Assembly: GCA_023701435.1 (NCBI GenBank)
Contig: JAMPXB010000003.1
Location: 62,001-126,000 of the forward strand
Reading direction: 5' to 3'
Length of the DNA stretch: 64,000 nt
Origin: Bacteriovoracaceae bacterium
Lineage (GTDB): Bacteria > Bdellovibrionota > Bacteriovoracia > Bacteriovoracales > Bacteriovoracaceae
Of this stretch, positions 52,076 to 60,809 are shown in pieces. The translations under genes were made by a program, and so were the position numbers. How positions within the stretch are numbered: the first letter of the stretch is position 1; every line of letters starts with the position of its first letter. The notes under the pieces were generated by a model. The model ran no database searches, was not told the DNA's origin, and was given only the letters and a program-made list of their open reading frames with translations.

Positions 52076-52765
52076 ATGCAGAAGCTTCACTTACCACACG
52101 TTTTACTTCCGGCAGAATATGTCTCTTTGCTGAAGGCCAATCTGGCCGTGGTCCCCACTCCTGCACCCATCTTTGATGTCATCAGACCCAATCAGGCGCT
52201 CTATATGACTCTGGAAAATGCTTTCAAGGATTTTGATGACGGGCGGGGACTGGAAAAAACCATGATGGCCCTGGGCTGGCCCAATTTTCGGGACCGTATG
52301 GGCAGTATCTATATTTATAAAAAAATTTACGGTCATTACCCCGTCTCTACCAGTATGGAGCTAATGGAAGAGATTAAACTTCTTGAACAGCGTTTTTTTA
52401 ACCACAGTGTTCATGGGCATTCCCGTCTTTTCCTTTTAGGTTTTTATCTAAAGATGGCCAACTTTCAAATTCAGCACCGGGAAAATAATCAGTTTTTGGA
52501 AATTAAAATTCCTGAAGAGATTAGTCCATTATTAAAACTCTCTCAGGGTCGCTCTGAAAAAGTGGATTGGTTGATTCTTATTCTGACCCATTTCCTGCAC
52601 GCCTTAGGTGATAAGTTGGTGATTAACGCCTTGATGACGGGAAAGAAGTTTGAAGATTTGTATGAATTAATAACCCCAGATCGAAGAAAAATGATGTTTG
52701 AGAATTTGCTGGCCTATGGTGCGAGCATTAATGAACCGGACGTATTTCTCTATGAGAAGATATAG
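52076..52765 (+). CDS. hypothetical protein upstream of CpaF
   Basis: 229 residues, no signal peptide. Predominantly helical, with GRGLEKTMMALGWPNFRDRM and TSMELMEEIKLLEQRFFNH. No recognised domain. CGGAG lies just ahead of the ATG. The stop is 8 bp from the start of the cpaF-like gene, so the two are an operon. A role linked to the ATPase is inference from position only. Confidence 0.6.
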   Translation: MQKLHLPHVLLPAEYVSLLKANLAVVPTPAPIFDVIRPNQALYMTLENAFKDFDDGRGLEKTMMALGWPNFRDRMGSIYIYKKIYGHYPVSTSMELMEEIKLLEQRFFNHSVHGHSRLFLLGFYLKMANFQIQHRENNQFLEIKIPEEISPLLKLSQGRSEKVDWLILILTHFLHALGDKLVINALMTGKKFEDLYELITPDRRKMMFENLLAYGASINEPDVFLYEKI

Positions 52766-52773
52766 GAAGATTT

Positions 52774-53805
52774 ATGGCAAAAAACAGAATGAACGATCTT
52801 ATTGATGAGCTGGCAAAAAAATCCGGCATCTCCGAACTCATTATCAATAATTTTGATAATGTGTATGTTGAAAAAGATGGGGAGATGATTCGAATTGATG
52901 CAAAGTTTTCCGATGAAGAGATCAACGAATTCTGTCTCAGTATTGCCGCTTATAATCGCAAACCATTTGATTCTGATTATCCAATTTTAGATGGAAATCT
53001 TCCTGATGGTAGCCGGGTCAATCTCATTCACAAAGAGTACACAAATACTTGTCATGCCATAACCATCAGGCGGTACCAAAAAAATATCAAAACGTTTGAT
53101 GCGACTCCTGGAATTTTCGGTCTTACAGAAAACTGGGTACATTTTTTGAAAATACTGGTTAAGGCCAGAATGAATGTCGTGGTTGCTGGTGGAACTGGCG
53201 TTGGCAAGACTACCTTCTTAAATCTTCTGCTTCAGGAAATTCCTGCTAAAGAAAGAGTGATAACCATTGAAGACACCCGGGAATTACAATTTAATCTGCC
53301 CAACGTTGTTCGTCTGGAGGCCCGACCTCCGGTTGCTGAATTAAAAGGCTTGATGATCCGAGATCTATTAAAAAATACTCTGCGGATGAGACCTGACCGT
53401 ATCATCGTGGGTGAGTGTCGTGGAGGAGAGGTTTTTGATCTGCTGCAGGCAATGAACACGGGACATGAAGGTTCAATGACCAGTGTCCATGCCAATTCTC
53501 CTGGAGAGTGTCTTCTTCGCCTAGAAAATCTTTATCTCTTATCGGGCTATGATTTACCTTTAAAGGCCCTACGTTACCAAATTTCAAACGCCGTTGATTA
53601 CATCGTTCAAATCCGTCGTGATAAAAACGGCAAGCGAGTGCTTCACCAGATCACTGAATTAAATCATATGGAAGGTGACAGAATTCTCATGCAGGATATT
53701 GGTCTTATCAAAGAGGATGAACTTAAATTTACAGGTCTTGTTCCATCCAAAATGGCCAAATTACAAAGGGCCGGACTTTCTAAAGATTTTTTCTTAGGTA
53801 CATAA
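52774..53805 (+). CDS. CpaF-family secretion ATPase (orphan)
   Basis: 343 residues, type II/IV secretion ATPase superfamily, CpaF/TadA branch. Walker A GGTGVGKTT (about 139-147), the Asp box ITIEDTRELQ, Walker B IIVGECRGGEVFDLLQAM and the His box TSVHANSPGE. The N-terminal all-alpha region of full CpaF is shortened, and no FHA domain is present. No Tad pilus genes (cpaB, cpaC, flp, tadB) lie nearby, so it is an orphan hexameric motor. Bdellovibrionota commonly carry several CpaF-like ATPases. Followed by a bidirectional terminator. Confidence 0.88.
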   Translation: MAKNRMNDLIDELAKKSGISELIINNFDNVYVEKDGEMIRIDAKFSDEEINEFCLSIAAYNRKPFDSDYPILDGNLPDGSRVNLIHKEYTNTCHAITIRRYQKNIKTFDATPGIFGLTENWVHFLKILVKARMNVVVAGGTGVGKTTFLNLLLQEIPAKERVITIEDTRELQFNLPNVVRLEARPPVAELKGLMIRDLLKNTLRMRPDRIIVGECRGGEVFDLLQAMNTGHEGSMTSVHANSPGECLLRLENLYLLSGYDLPLKALRYQISNAVDYIVQIRRDKNGKRVLHQITELNHMEGDRILMQDIGLIKEDELKFTGLVPSKMAKLQRAGLSKDFFLGT

Positions 53806-53834
53806 AAAAGGGCCCGTTAGGGCCCTTGGTTTTT
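53806..53834. terminator. bidirectional terminator after cpaF-like gene
   Basis: AAGGGCCC-GTTA-GGGCCCTT hairpin (53809-53827). T run on the plus side is GGTTTTT; on the minus side six T follow. It can serve the CpaF gene and the small lipoprotein gene on the other strand. Confidence 0.88.
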
Positions 53835-53955
53835 AGTATGGTCGAGTTATGGTGGTGAACTTCTTATCTTCTTCTTTGTCTTTGTTGCCTCCACCACAGG
53901 CGAAAGCTCCAACTGAGAAAACACAAACAAACAGGGCCAAAAGAATTTTATTCAT
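53833..53955 (-). CDS. 40-residue lipoprotein
   Basis: A short gene: signal peptide MNKILLALFVCVFSVGAFA, lipobox Cys20, then GGGNKDKEEDKKFTTITRPY. GGAGG lies five bases before the ATG at 53953-53955, and the stop is at the edge of a terminator, which together support a real gene. Function unknown; a tiny surface or periplasmic lipopeptide. Confidence 0.75.
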   Translation of the reverse strand: MNKILLALFVCVFSVGAFACGGGNKDKEEDKKFTTITRPY

Positions 53956-54008
53956 ACGTACCTCCGTAGCGTTGTCTCAATTATAGAACACAATTATGGA
54001 AAGAGTGT

Positions 54009-55031
54009 TTAACAAATCTGAGACTGAATCAATTTCACAAGATTTCGCACGTTTGTCTCAGGAGTTTGGATTAAAACACCATGTCCCAGACCTGCAGTCC
54101 ATCGTTTAAAATCTAATCCACGATCTCTAAGATCCTGATAATAATGATTTGCCTTCTTTTCCAGGATTTCCCATGGCAAATGAAGCCAAGCCGGATCCAG
54201 GTTGCCTTGAATGAAAACATGAGGAGGAAGGAGTTTTTGAATTTCTACTAAGTCACATCTCCAATCCACGCCAATAACATCAATGTGAGTTAAATCCAGC
54301 GCCTTAATGAAGCCGGCCTGGGTGTGTTTTGAATAATAGATGACTTTAGTGCCTGGAGACTTGGCCTTAAATTCTTTTAAGAGTTGTGAAATTTTAGGAA
54401 CGATAAATTCCTTATAATCGGCCACGCAAAGTTCACCAGCGGCAGTGTCAAATAAGGCCACTGCTTGAGCACCATTTCTGGCCTGGATTAGCATCTCATT
54501 TAAAAGTTCAGGCATTAGAATTTTTGTGAAGGCTTCAAAGCGTCCATCAAACAGACCTTGCTTGGCAGAAACCAGGTTGCCGGCATGGGAGCCCTCAACA
54601 GCGTAAGTATAAAGAGTAAAAGGAGCTCCTACGAAGCCCAAAAGGGTTACATCTTTTGGCAGACGCTCACGAATGAGTTTACAGGCCTCTCCCTGGAATT
54701 TATAAAATTCTTCTCCTGGAGCTGTTAGTTTTAATTTTTTAATGTCATCCACTGATTGCAGGTGCCACTCAAGGGTAGGTGGGCCTGAGTGATAAGAAAG
54801 ACCCATGCCTAATTGCTCTAGCGGAAAAAGGAGGTCTGAAAATAAGATAGCAGCATTGAAACCAAAATCCTGAATTGGTCCCAAAGTAACTTCACAAGCG
54901 AGCTCTGGATTCTTACACATAGTCATGAAATCAGAGTTCTTTTTTATCCCCTGATAATGAGAATGATAGCGGCCTGCCTGTCTCATGAACCATACTGGCA
55001 AAGTTGATCCACGGTTTTCAAAGATGTCCAT
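54009..55031 (-). CDS. hemE: uroporphyrinogen decarboxylase
   Basis: 340 residues. Converts uroporphyrinogen III to coproporphyrinogen III by removing four carboxyl groups. PVWFMRQAGRYHSHY near the N-terminus is the active-site motif, followed by AILFSDLLFPLEQLG with the catalytic Asp and GFVGAPFTLYTYAVEG. It begins directly after the response regulator stop (TAAATG) and is the last gene of the hem operon. Confidence 0.95.
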   Translation of the reverse strand: MDIFENRGSTLPVWFMRQAGRYHSHYQGIKKNSDFMTMCKNPELACEVTLGPIQDFGFNAAILFSDLLFPLEQLGMGLSYHSGPPTLEWHLQSVDDIKKLKLTAPGEEFYKFQGEACKLIRERLPKDVTLLGFVGAPFTLYTYAVEGSHAGNLVSAKQGLFDGRFEAFTKILMPELLNEMLIQARNGAQAVALFDTAAGELCVADYKEFIVPKISQLLKEFKAKSPGTKVIYYSKHTQAGFIKALDLTHIDVIGVDWRCDLVEIQKLLPPHVFIQGNLDPAWLHLPWEILEKKANHYYQDLRDRGLDFKRWTAGLGHGVLIQTPETNVRNLVKLIQSQIC

Positions 55032-55733
55032 TTAATGTCCTTTCCATTCTAATTTATAACCAATTCCGCGGACGGAAGTGATCTGCAGGGCCTTCTCAGA
55101 GTCAGAATCGGCCCATTTTCTAAGTTTTACTATGTAATTATCAATTGTGCGGTTGGTGGGGAATGCATTTTCTCCCCAGATCGATTCAATCATCTCATCT
55201 CTTGCCACGACTTCATTTTTTCTCTCCAGGAGGAGTTCAAGAATGGCACATTCTTTTTGTCCTAAAGAAGATACGGCACCGGTGGCGTCTTGAATTTCAA
55301 AACGCTTGGGCCAGAAAATGAGTTTTCCAAAACGGTACTCATCTGGGTTGAGCATGGTGATTTGCCGCGACTTTAAAATCCGGTCCAGACGAAGGGTCAG
55401 TTCCTTGAGTTCAAAGGGCTTGGTTATGTAGTCTTCTGCACCAAGCTCCAGTCCTTCAACCCGGAGGGCCGGATCATTTAAGGCCGTGCAAAAGAGAAGC
55501 ACGCAGTCTTTTCTTTTTTGGCGGAACTCTTTAGCAAGAGAGAGTCCATCACCGTCAGGAAGACCAATATCAAGGATAACTACCGCTGGGGCCATTTCTT
55601 GAAACTTAATTCTGGCCTCGGCACAGGTGGCGGCCAGATCAACAATATATTTTTTTGATCGAAGATAGTCCCGCAAGGTTTGACCTAAATTAGGTTCATC
55701 TTCCACCAGAAGCAGGGAGAGATTAGACATCAC
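55032..55733 (-). CDS. OmpR-family response regulator
   Basis: 233 residues. Receiver domain 1-120 with acidic pocket (LLVEDEPN), phospho-acceptor Asp in VVILDIGLPDGDG and the Lys of ITKPFELKEL. The C-terminal winged helix has ECAILELLLERKNEVVARDEM and TIDNYIVKLRKW. The kinase gene overlaps its start by 11 bp, so they form a pair; hemE starts immediately after the stop. It probably controls heme or respiratory genes, but targets are unknown. Confidence 0.92.
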   Translation of the reverse strand: MMSNLSLLLVEDEPNLGQTLRDYLRSKKYIVDLAATCAEARIKFQEMAPAVVILDIGLPDGDGLSLAKEFRQKRKDCVLLFCTALNDPALRVEGLELGAEDYITKPFELKELTLRLDRILKSRQITMLNPDEYRFGKLIFWPKRFEIQDATGAVSSLGQKECAILELLLERKNEVVARDEMIESIWGENAFPTNRTIDNYIVKLRKWADSDSEKALQITSVRGIGYKLEWKGH

Positions 55734-56646
55734 TTTCTCCTGTTGGTGCTTTGAAGGTTAAATGAAATTGCAGTCGCTCGTGGTTTGTGATCTGGAAATT
55801 TCCGTGCATCTTTTTCATGAGATTTTTTATGAGGTAGAGCCCAATGCCACTGCCTTTGGTGGACTGATATTTATAAAAGAGCTCGCCCAGGTGCGATGGA
55901 TCGCCGGAGAATTTTGTGCCCAAATCATCATAGAGGATTTCGACCCAAGGACCGGATCGTTTGGCGCTGATCTTGACCTTGGTGGCATCTTTTCGGTGGC
56001 GGATGGTATTTTCAAATAAGTTTCTGAAAATCATATTAAGCGCTAGTTCATCTGCAAGAACTTCCTGGGCATCTGGCTCAATATTCAACTCGACCTTAAA
56101 AGGAGACTGAAGTTTTTGTTCCTGACGTTTAAGAAAACGCTCAAGACTTAAAGGGACCAATGTTAGTGGGGCATCCTGTTCAATACGGGAGAGTTGAAGA
56201 CTTTTCTCCAGTTCAGATTCCAGTTTATGAGTATCTTCAATAAGGCGCTTAGTGAGATTTGAAAGTTGGTCATGGGAATGAGTTTCGTCTTCAATCAAAT
56301 CTTTGATGACCTCTGCTTGCAGGCGCATGCTGGCCAGTGGGGTTTTTAATTCATGGGATAAAGAGGAGAAGAAGGCCTGCATGGCCTTGGACTTTTTCAT
56401 GTCGCGGATATAGAGGACAATAAGTGAGCCCCCTAAAAGAACCAGGAAAATGAAAAAGAAAGAGCCTTCCCATTTCATCATGTTGAGGAAGTTATTTTGA
56501 GACCCTAATTCAGGAATATTCAAATTGCTTAGGGTGGTGTGAAGCTTGAATACGAGGTAAAGCCACCAGCTTCCCAAACCTAGAAGCATCACCACCCATA
56601 AGAGGGTCAGTAAATAAAACCAGCGACGAGGTCCTCTTACTTCCAT
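55723..56646 (-). CDS. membrane sensor histidine kinase of the hem operon
   Basis: 307 residues. Two membrane helices (LLTLLWVVMLLGLGSWWLYL, then FFFIFLVLLGGSLIVLY) flank a periplasmic loop of only about 35 residues, which suggests an intramembrane sensor. HisKA box SLSHELKTPLASM, N box FRNLFENTIRH, and G2 GSGIGLYLI. The G1 box (DDLGTKF) departs from DxGxG. Overlaps hemL by 10 bp and its cognate regulator by 11 bp. Confidence 0.9.
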   Translation of the reverse strand: MEVRGPRRWFYLLTLLWVVMLLGLGSWWLYLVFKLHTTLSNLNIPELGSQNNFLNMMKWEGSFFFIFLVLLGGSLIVLYIRDMKKSKAMQAFFSSLSHELKTPLASMRLQAEVIKDLIEDETHSHDQLSNLTKRLIEDTHKLESELEKSLQLSRIEQDAPLTLVPLSLERFLKRQEQKLQSPFKVELNIEPDAQEVLADELALNMIFRNLFENTIRHRKDATKVKISAKRSGPWVEILYDDLGTKFSGDPSHLGELFYKYQSTKGSGIGLYLIKNLMKKMHGNFQITNHERLQFHLTFKAPTGESDV

Positions 56647-57896
56647 AACCTGCGTTTTAATTCTTCTTGAACTTTATCGTCATGGGCCAGGCTGCAAAAG
56701 CCGACTTCATAACCATTTGGAGCAAGATAGATTCCTTTGTTAAGGAATGTTTCAAAGAGCTTGTAAAAGCGCTCTCCCATATTGGCCGGAAGGTCCGTGA
56801 TGTTTTTTAACTTGTGATGAGTGGAAATAGGGTAGAAAAGTGAACCATATTGAATGATTTGATAATCTTCAAAGCCGTTTTTATCCATCCAGTCTTTCAT
56901 GATAGAAACCACGTTCACGGTGTTTTGTTCAAGCTTTTCATAGGCCGCAGGTGTGAGTTTTTTCAAGTTCACAAGACCCGCTGCCATGGCAACCGGGTTT
57001 CCAGAAAGAGTGCCCGCCTGATAAACCGGCCCAATAGGGGCTAAAAACTCCATGAACTTGCGGGGACCGGCCACCGCACCGACAGGCATACCACCGCCGA
57101 TAATTTTTCCGTACGTTACGAGGTCTGGAGTAATGCCGGTTTTTTCGGCCATCCCGCCAAAACCAATTCTAAAGCCAGAGATCACCTCATCAAAAACCAA
57201 CAGCGCACCATGTTTGGTACAAAGTTCTCTGAGACCTTTAAGGAAAGCCTCATCCTGAACAAGAAGACCATTGTTGGCCGGAAGAGGTTCAATGAAAATA
57301 CAGGCAATCTGGTCCTTATGATCATCAAAAACTTGTTTTACTTCTTCCAGATTTCCTAATTCACAGATGAGTGTATCAGAAGCCTGTTGAGCAGTGACCC
57401 CTTTAGATGAGGCTTCCGCTGTTCCCGCAAGTCCTGAACCGGCCTTAATTAACATGGCATCAAGATGACCATGGTAGCAGCCATTAAATTTAATTATTTT
57501 TGAGCGTCCGGTAATCCCACGGGCCAGACGAACAGCTGTCATAACAGCTTCAGTGCCGGAGTTAACAAAACGAATCTGCTCGATAAAAGAAATCTTATCT
57601 ACAATATATTCGGCAAGCTCCAGAGAGTATTTCTCACAGGCGCCAAAGGTCCAGCCGTAATCAAGAGCTTTAATAATGGCCTCTTTGATTTCCGGATCCT
57701 GGTGACCATGAATGAGCGGTCCAAAGCTCATGCAAAAATCAATAAAGTCCTTTCCCTCTTCGTCCCAAATAAAAGCTCCTTTGCCTCGGTTGATAAAGCG
57801 AGGAGTCGTGTGAAGACCTTTAAAGCTTCGAACCGGCGAGTGAACTCCACCGGGAACGTATTTAAGAGATTTTTCGAAAAGTTCTTTATTATTCAT
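56637..57896 (-). CDS. hemL: glutamate-1-semialdehyde 2,1-aminomutase
   Basis: 419 residues, PLP fold-type I aminotransferase. Makes 5-aminolevulinate from glutamate-1-semialdehyde. N-terminal PGGVHSPVRSF, FVNSGTEAVMTAVRLAR and the PLP Lys in VTYGKIIGGGMPVGA, then YQAGTLSGNPVAMAAGL. One bp separates it from hemCD and it overlaps the kinase gene by 10 bp. Confidence 0.96.
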   Translation of the reverse strand: MNNKELFEKSLKYVPGGVHSPVRSFKGLHTTPRFINRGKGAFIWDEEGKDFIDFCMSFGPLIHGHQDPEIKEAIIKALDYGWTFGACEKYSLELAEYIVDKISFIEQIRFVNSGTEAVMTAVRLARGITGRSKIIKFNGCYHGHLDAMLIKAGSGLAGTAEASSKGVTAQQASDTLICELGNLEEVKQVFDDHKDQIACIFIEPLPANNGLLVQDEAFLKGLRELCTKHGALLVFDEVISGFRIGFGGMAEKTGITPDLVTYGKIIGGGMPVGAVAGPRKFMEFLAPIGPVYQAGTLSGNPVAMAAGLVNLKKLTPAAYEKLEQNTVNVVSIMKDWMDKNGFEDYQIIQYGSLFYPISTHHKLKNITDLPANMGERFYKLFETFLNKGIYLAPNGYEVGFCSLAHDDKVQEELKRRLWK

Positions 57897-57897
57897 A

Positions 57898-59421
57898 TTA
57901 TTTCCTTAACTGATAAAATTCTTCCATTGAAGCGACGGTGTGAACTTTCACTCCTGCCGCTTGAAATTCCTGCCAGGTTTTTCCCATACCGCAAAAGTGA
58001 TGGGCCTCTTGAAGTTCAGGAAACCTGTTCATGAAGGCTTGATACTGAGGATAACTAGTCCAATAGCATGCGCCGACTTCTTTTAATTTTTGGTGATACT
58101 CTTCACTGACTTTATTCTCGACTCGTTCATAACAGCCAATCACCGTTCCAAGATCAGAAGTACCCATATGATGAGTTAGGATGTTCCATTCCTGATTCAG
58201 ATGAGAGTGAATCATTTGGAGGGCGCGGGAGGATTTAAGGGCCTTAAGGTCCTCAGTTCCCAAACTGTCAGATGTGCCGTTGACCCAGAAGCCGGCTTTG
58301 GCCAGCATCTGAGCTGATTTCGTTCCTGCGGCCCATAAACCCTGAGGTTGTGAGGAAGCTTTCAAGCTGTCGATACAATACCGGGAAGTCACAAAAAGAT
58401 GTTTGTTTGTGAGTTCAAGAATTTTGGTTTCCGGCACTTTGGTTAAGAATTCATCATAGACAACTTCAGGTTCAGATCCTGACGGGAGACCAACAAAAAG
58501 TTTTCCCGCTACTTTGGGATACTGAGAAAATTCCATCCAGCGCTGATCAATTCTTTTGCCATCAACTTCGCCCGCATGAACGTGCAAGAAGTCTTCACCA
58601 ATTTTTTTTACATGAATGCCTACAGCAAGGTGACAACCGCCGCCGTATTCCTTAAAGGCTTTGCGTTCACGGTAAACTTCTTCCACCGTTTGGGGATGGG
58701 CCAGTTTTGAGAGGATTCCGAAGAGTTTTCCACCATCCTGACGATCCTCTTGCATTTCAATTCCCAAGGCTCCTTGAGAGGCAGCAGAAGGGAAGACACT
58801 TTGAGGTAGAACAAAGTAATTCATGCCTTCAAGAAGTTCGCTTAATTCGGCCGCTGATTTTTCAGTATGGGCCAGACGCTCAATTCCTGCCAGCGCCAAG
58901 GTGATGGCATGATACTGTCCTTCTTTTAACTTTCTGATTCGCGAGTTTACGTTTCCGCGAAGGGTTTCACAATGAATCTTGGGAGAACCTGGGATGTAAT
59001 CTGAAAGAGAGCGGGTTAGATTAACGATTCTTCTGGGAGAAGAAGTTCCCACCACAAAATCACCCGACCAATCTTTTAATTTATCAATGGTACTTTGGGC
59101 AATAATGAGGATGTCATGGGCAAATCTTCGCTCAGTCACGGCCGCCAGTTTTATTCCCTGAGGTCGCTCTGAACCAAGATCTTTATAGGAGTGAATAACA
59201 AAATCCACATCCCCACGAAGAAGGGCTTCATCAAGCTCTTTAGTAAAAAAGTCTTTTCCTTCCAGCTGCCACAAGGGCTTACTGGTGACTTCATCACCTT
59301 GAGTTTTAATGAGCACCAGTTCAAACTTTTCACCTGACAGGCGCTCACATTCGTTTTTAATAAGTGTAGATTGAGTCACTGCCAGCAGCGACCCTCGAGT
59401 TCCAATTTTATAAGTAGTCAT
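57898..59421 (-). CDS. hemCD: hydroxymethylbilane synthase-uroporphyrinogen III synthase fusion
   Basis: 507 residues. Residues 1-300 are HemC: GTRGSLLAVTQ at the start, DFVIHSYKDLGSE, VGTSSPRRIVNLTR, LRGNVNSRIRKLKEG and the dipyrromethane-binding Cys in GGGCHLAVGIHV. After about residue 315 follows a HemD-like half (HLFVTSRYCIDSLKA, WAAGTKSAQMLAKAGF, HHFCGMGKTWQEFQAAGV), more divergent. HemC-HemD fusions are known in other bacteria. Together the two steps turn porphobilinogen into uroporphyrinogen III. HemB is not in the window. Confidence 0.9.
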   Translation of the reverse strand: MTTYKIGTRGSLLAVTQSTLIKNECERLSGEKFELVLIKTQGDEVTSKPLWQLEGKDFFTKELDEALLRGDVDFVIHSYKDLGSERPQGIKLAAVTERRFAHDILIIAQSTIDKLKDWSGDFVVGTSSPRRIVNLTRSLSDYIPGSPKIHCETLRGNVNSRIRKLKEGQYHAITLALAGIERLAHTEKSAAELSELLEGMNYFVLPQSVFPSAASQGALGIEMQEDRQDGGKLFGILSKLAHPQTVEEVYRERKAFKEYGGGCHLAVGIHVKKIGEDFLHVHAGEVDGKRIDQRWMEFSQYPKVAGKLFVGLPSGSEPEVVYDEFLTKVPETKILELTNKHLFVTSRYCIDSLKASSQPQGLWAAGTKSAQMLAKAGFWVNGTSDSLGTEDLKALKSSRALQMIHSHLNQEWNILTHHMGTSDLGTVIGCYERVENKVSEEYHQKLKEVGACYWTSYPQYQAFMNRFPELQEAHHFCGMGKTWQEFQAAGVKVHTVASMEEFYQLRK

Positions 59422-59426
59422 AGTAG

Positions 59427-60359
59427 TTAGATGTATCTCACGTCTGGCGTGATTTGAGGAGGAATTAGCTCTGCAGTACGATTGAATTTTTGCTCGAACA
59501 GATCTCTGCGCTTCAAAGTAAGACTCACCATGGCAGCTTTGGCCAAAGCAATTTGCTCACGCTTTTGTTCTTCGATGATGGCGCCTTCATTGAAGATATC
59601 TTCTAGACGCACAACACCTTCATCAAGTTTAAGAGAGGTTTTAATGGCCGAAGGTGAGCCCAAGTCGACAAACAGGCGCTGTTCATGACTGTTCCAGGCT
59701 TCAAAGAATTTCTCATCAAAAAGGATGGTGTCCGTACCAACGGTGTTGGCTATATAAGGATGGTTCACCAATTGTGAGCGCTCTTCCCAAGAAATGACAT
59801 TGAGGGAATGATTTTTAGCGAGCTCTTGAACTTTTTCTGCGTTTCGGGCGCAGATGGAAACCTGGGCCTTTTTCTTAAATTGGTTAATGAGATCTTCTGC
59901 CAGCGCACCGGATCCGACTACCACAATATGACTTGCCCGTGCTTTCTGGATGAAATGACGACGTGTCAGTGAGGCGTAGGTCTTTTGAGAGATACCAATT
60001 AAGTATTGAGTCCGGATGTCTTTGGCGTCCTTGAAGAGCTTTTCAAGAATGAGAAGAAGTTTTGTGTCCTTGAGAGTCGAAATAGCATAAATCTTGTAGG
60101 CCTCTTTAAACTGCCCGACAATTTCATTTTCACCGATAAGTTTACTCTTTAGGCCGCAAATAGTTTCTAAAAGAAAAAGATAAGCGTCCTGGCCGGTAAC
60201 CAGATCGTGTTTAGGCAGAGTTTCTTGATGGAAAGGGTAAATGTCATAAGCGAGCACAAGAGTCCGCTGGCATGTTCTAAGAACAAAAGCATTATTTGTA
60301 AGCTCTTCATCCTGAAGAGTGCCGGAGCTAAAATTCCATAGTTTCAGGCTCGTTAACAT
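59427..60359 (-). CDS. hemA: glutamyl-tRNA reductase, compact form
   Basis: 310 residues against about 420 for the usual enzyme. Reduces Glu-tRNA to glutamate-1-semialdehyde. The catalytic Cys is in FVLRTCQRTLV (usual STCNRTE), and the signature GLKSKLIGENEIVGQFKEAYK is split over two helices with ENEIVGQ intact. The NADPH domain has VVVGSGALAEDL. The N-terminal sheet is shortened and the long C-terminal dimerisation helix is missing. First gene of the operon with hemCD, hemL, the two-component genes and hemE. Divergent from 60538. Confidence 0.87.
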   Translation of the reverse strand: MLTSLKLWNFSSGTLQDEELTNNAFVLRTCQRTLVLAYDIYPFHQETLPKHDLVTGQDAYLFLLETICGLKSKLIGENEIVGQFKEAYKIYAISTLKDTKLLLILEKLFKDAKDIRTQYLIGISQKTYASLTRRHFIQKARASHIVVVGSGALAEDLINQFKKKAQVSICARNAEKVQELAKNHSLNVISWEERSQLVNHPYIANTVGTDTILFDEKFFEAWNSHEQRLFVDLGSPSAIKTSLKLDEGVVRLEDIFNEGAIIEEQKREQIALAKAAMVSLTLKRRDLFEQKFNRTAELIPPQITPDVRYI

Positions 60360-60537
60360 AAGGTAACTTTAAGGTAGTAGAGATGGAAAATTGTCATAGA
60401 AATGTCATAAATTTCGAGAAATTATTATAGTAATCTCCTTAAATAAAAAATGTTTACTGTTCGCATTTCTTGACACTTTCTTCACAAAAACATTATTTGA
60501 TCTCTGGTATATATCTAAAAATTTTTTGGAAATAATT

Positions 60538-60789
60538 ATGTCGGCCTGGATTAAAACCCGGTTTCTGGCCTTTGACCGTAAGGTTGATGGGGCCATTAGC
60601 TTCTTCTTTAAGCATTATGGCAAAACTAAGTTTATGGTGGCCATGTCTAAGAAAGCTCAATACCTGGGTCTTGAAAAACTGTTTGTTAAGGGTCCGAAAG
60701 CTTTTGTTTACTTTTTTTTATTTTATTTAGTACGCGATACGATTCTCTACATCATTATCCCAATCGGTTTTGCGACCTTGATGGACTAG
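60538..60789 (+). CDS. small hypothetical membrane protein
   Basis: 83 residues from the ATG at 60538 (an upstream TTG at 60526 is less likely). One clear membrane helix near the end (FVYFFLFYLVRDTILYIIIPIGFATL). N-terminal part basic (AWIKTRFLAFDRKVDG). No family recognised. It precedes the Na/Pi cotransporter by 20 bp, so the two may be an operon. Confidence 0.6.
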   Translation: MSAWIKTRFLAFDRKVDGAISFFFKHYGKTKFMVAMSKKAQYLGLEKLFVKGPKAFVYFFLFYLVRDTILYIIIPIGFATLMD

Positions 60790-60809
60790 AGAAGCTTTAA
60801 GGAGAGTAG

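Noticed and set aside
60405..60596. 63-codon minus-strand frame between hemA and the small membrane gene
   Set aside because: Overlaps the divergent promoter region and the 60538 gene; Lys/Asn/Ile-rich sequence typical of AT-rich DNA.
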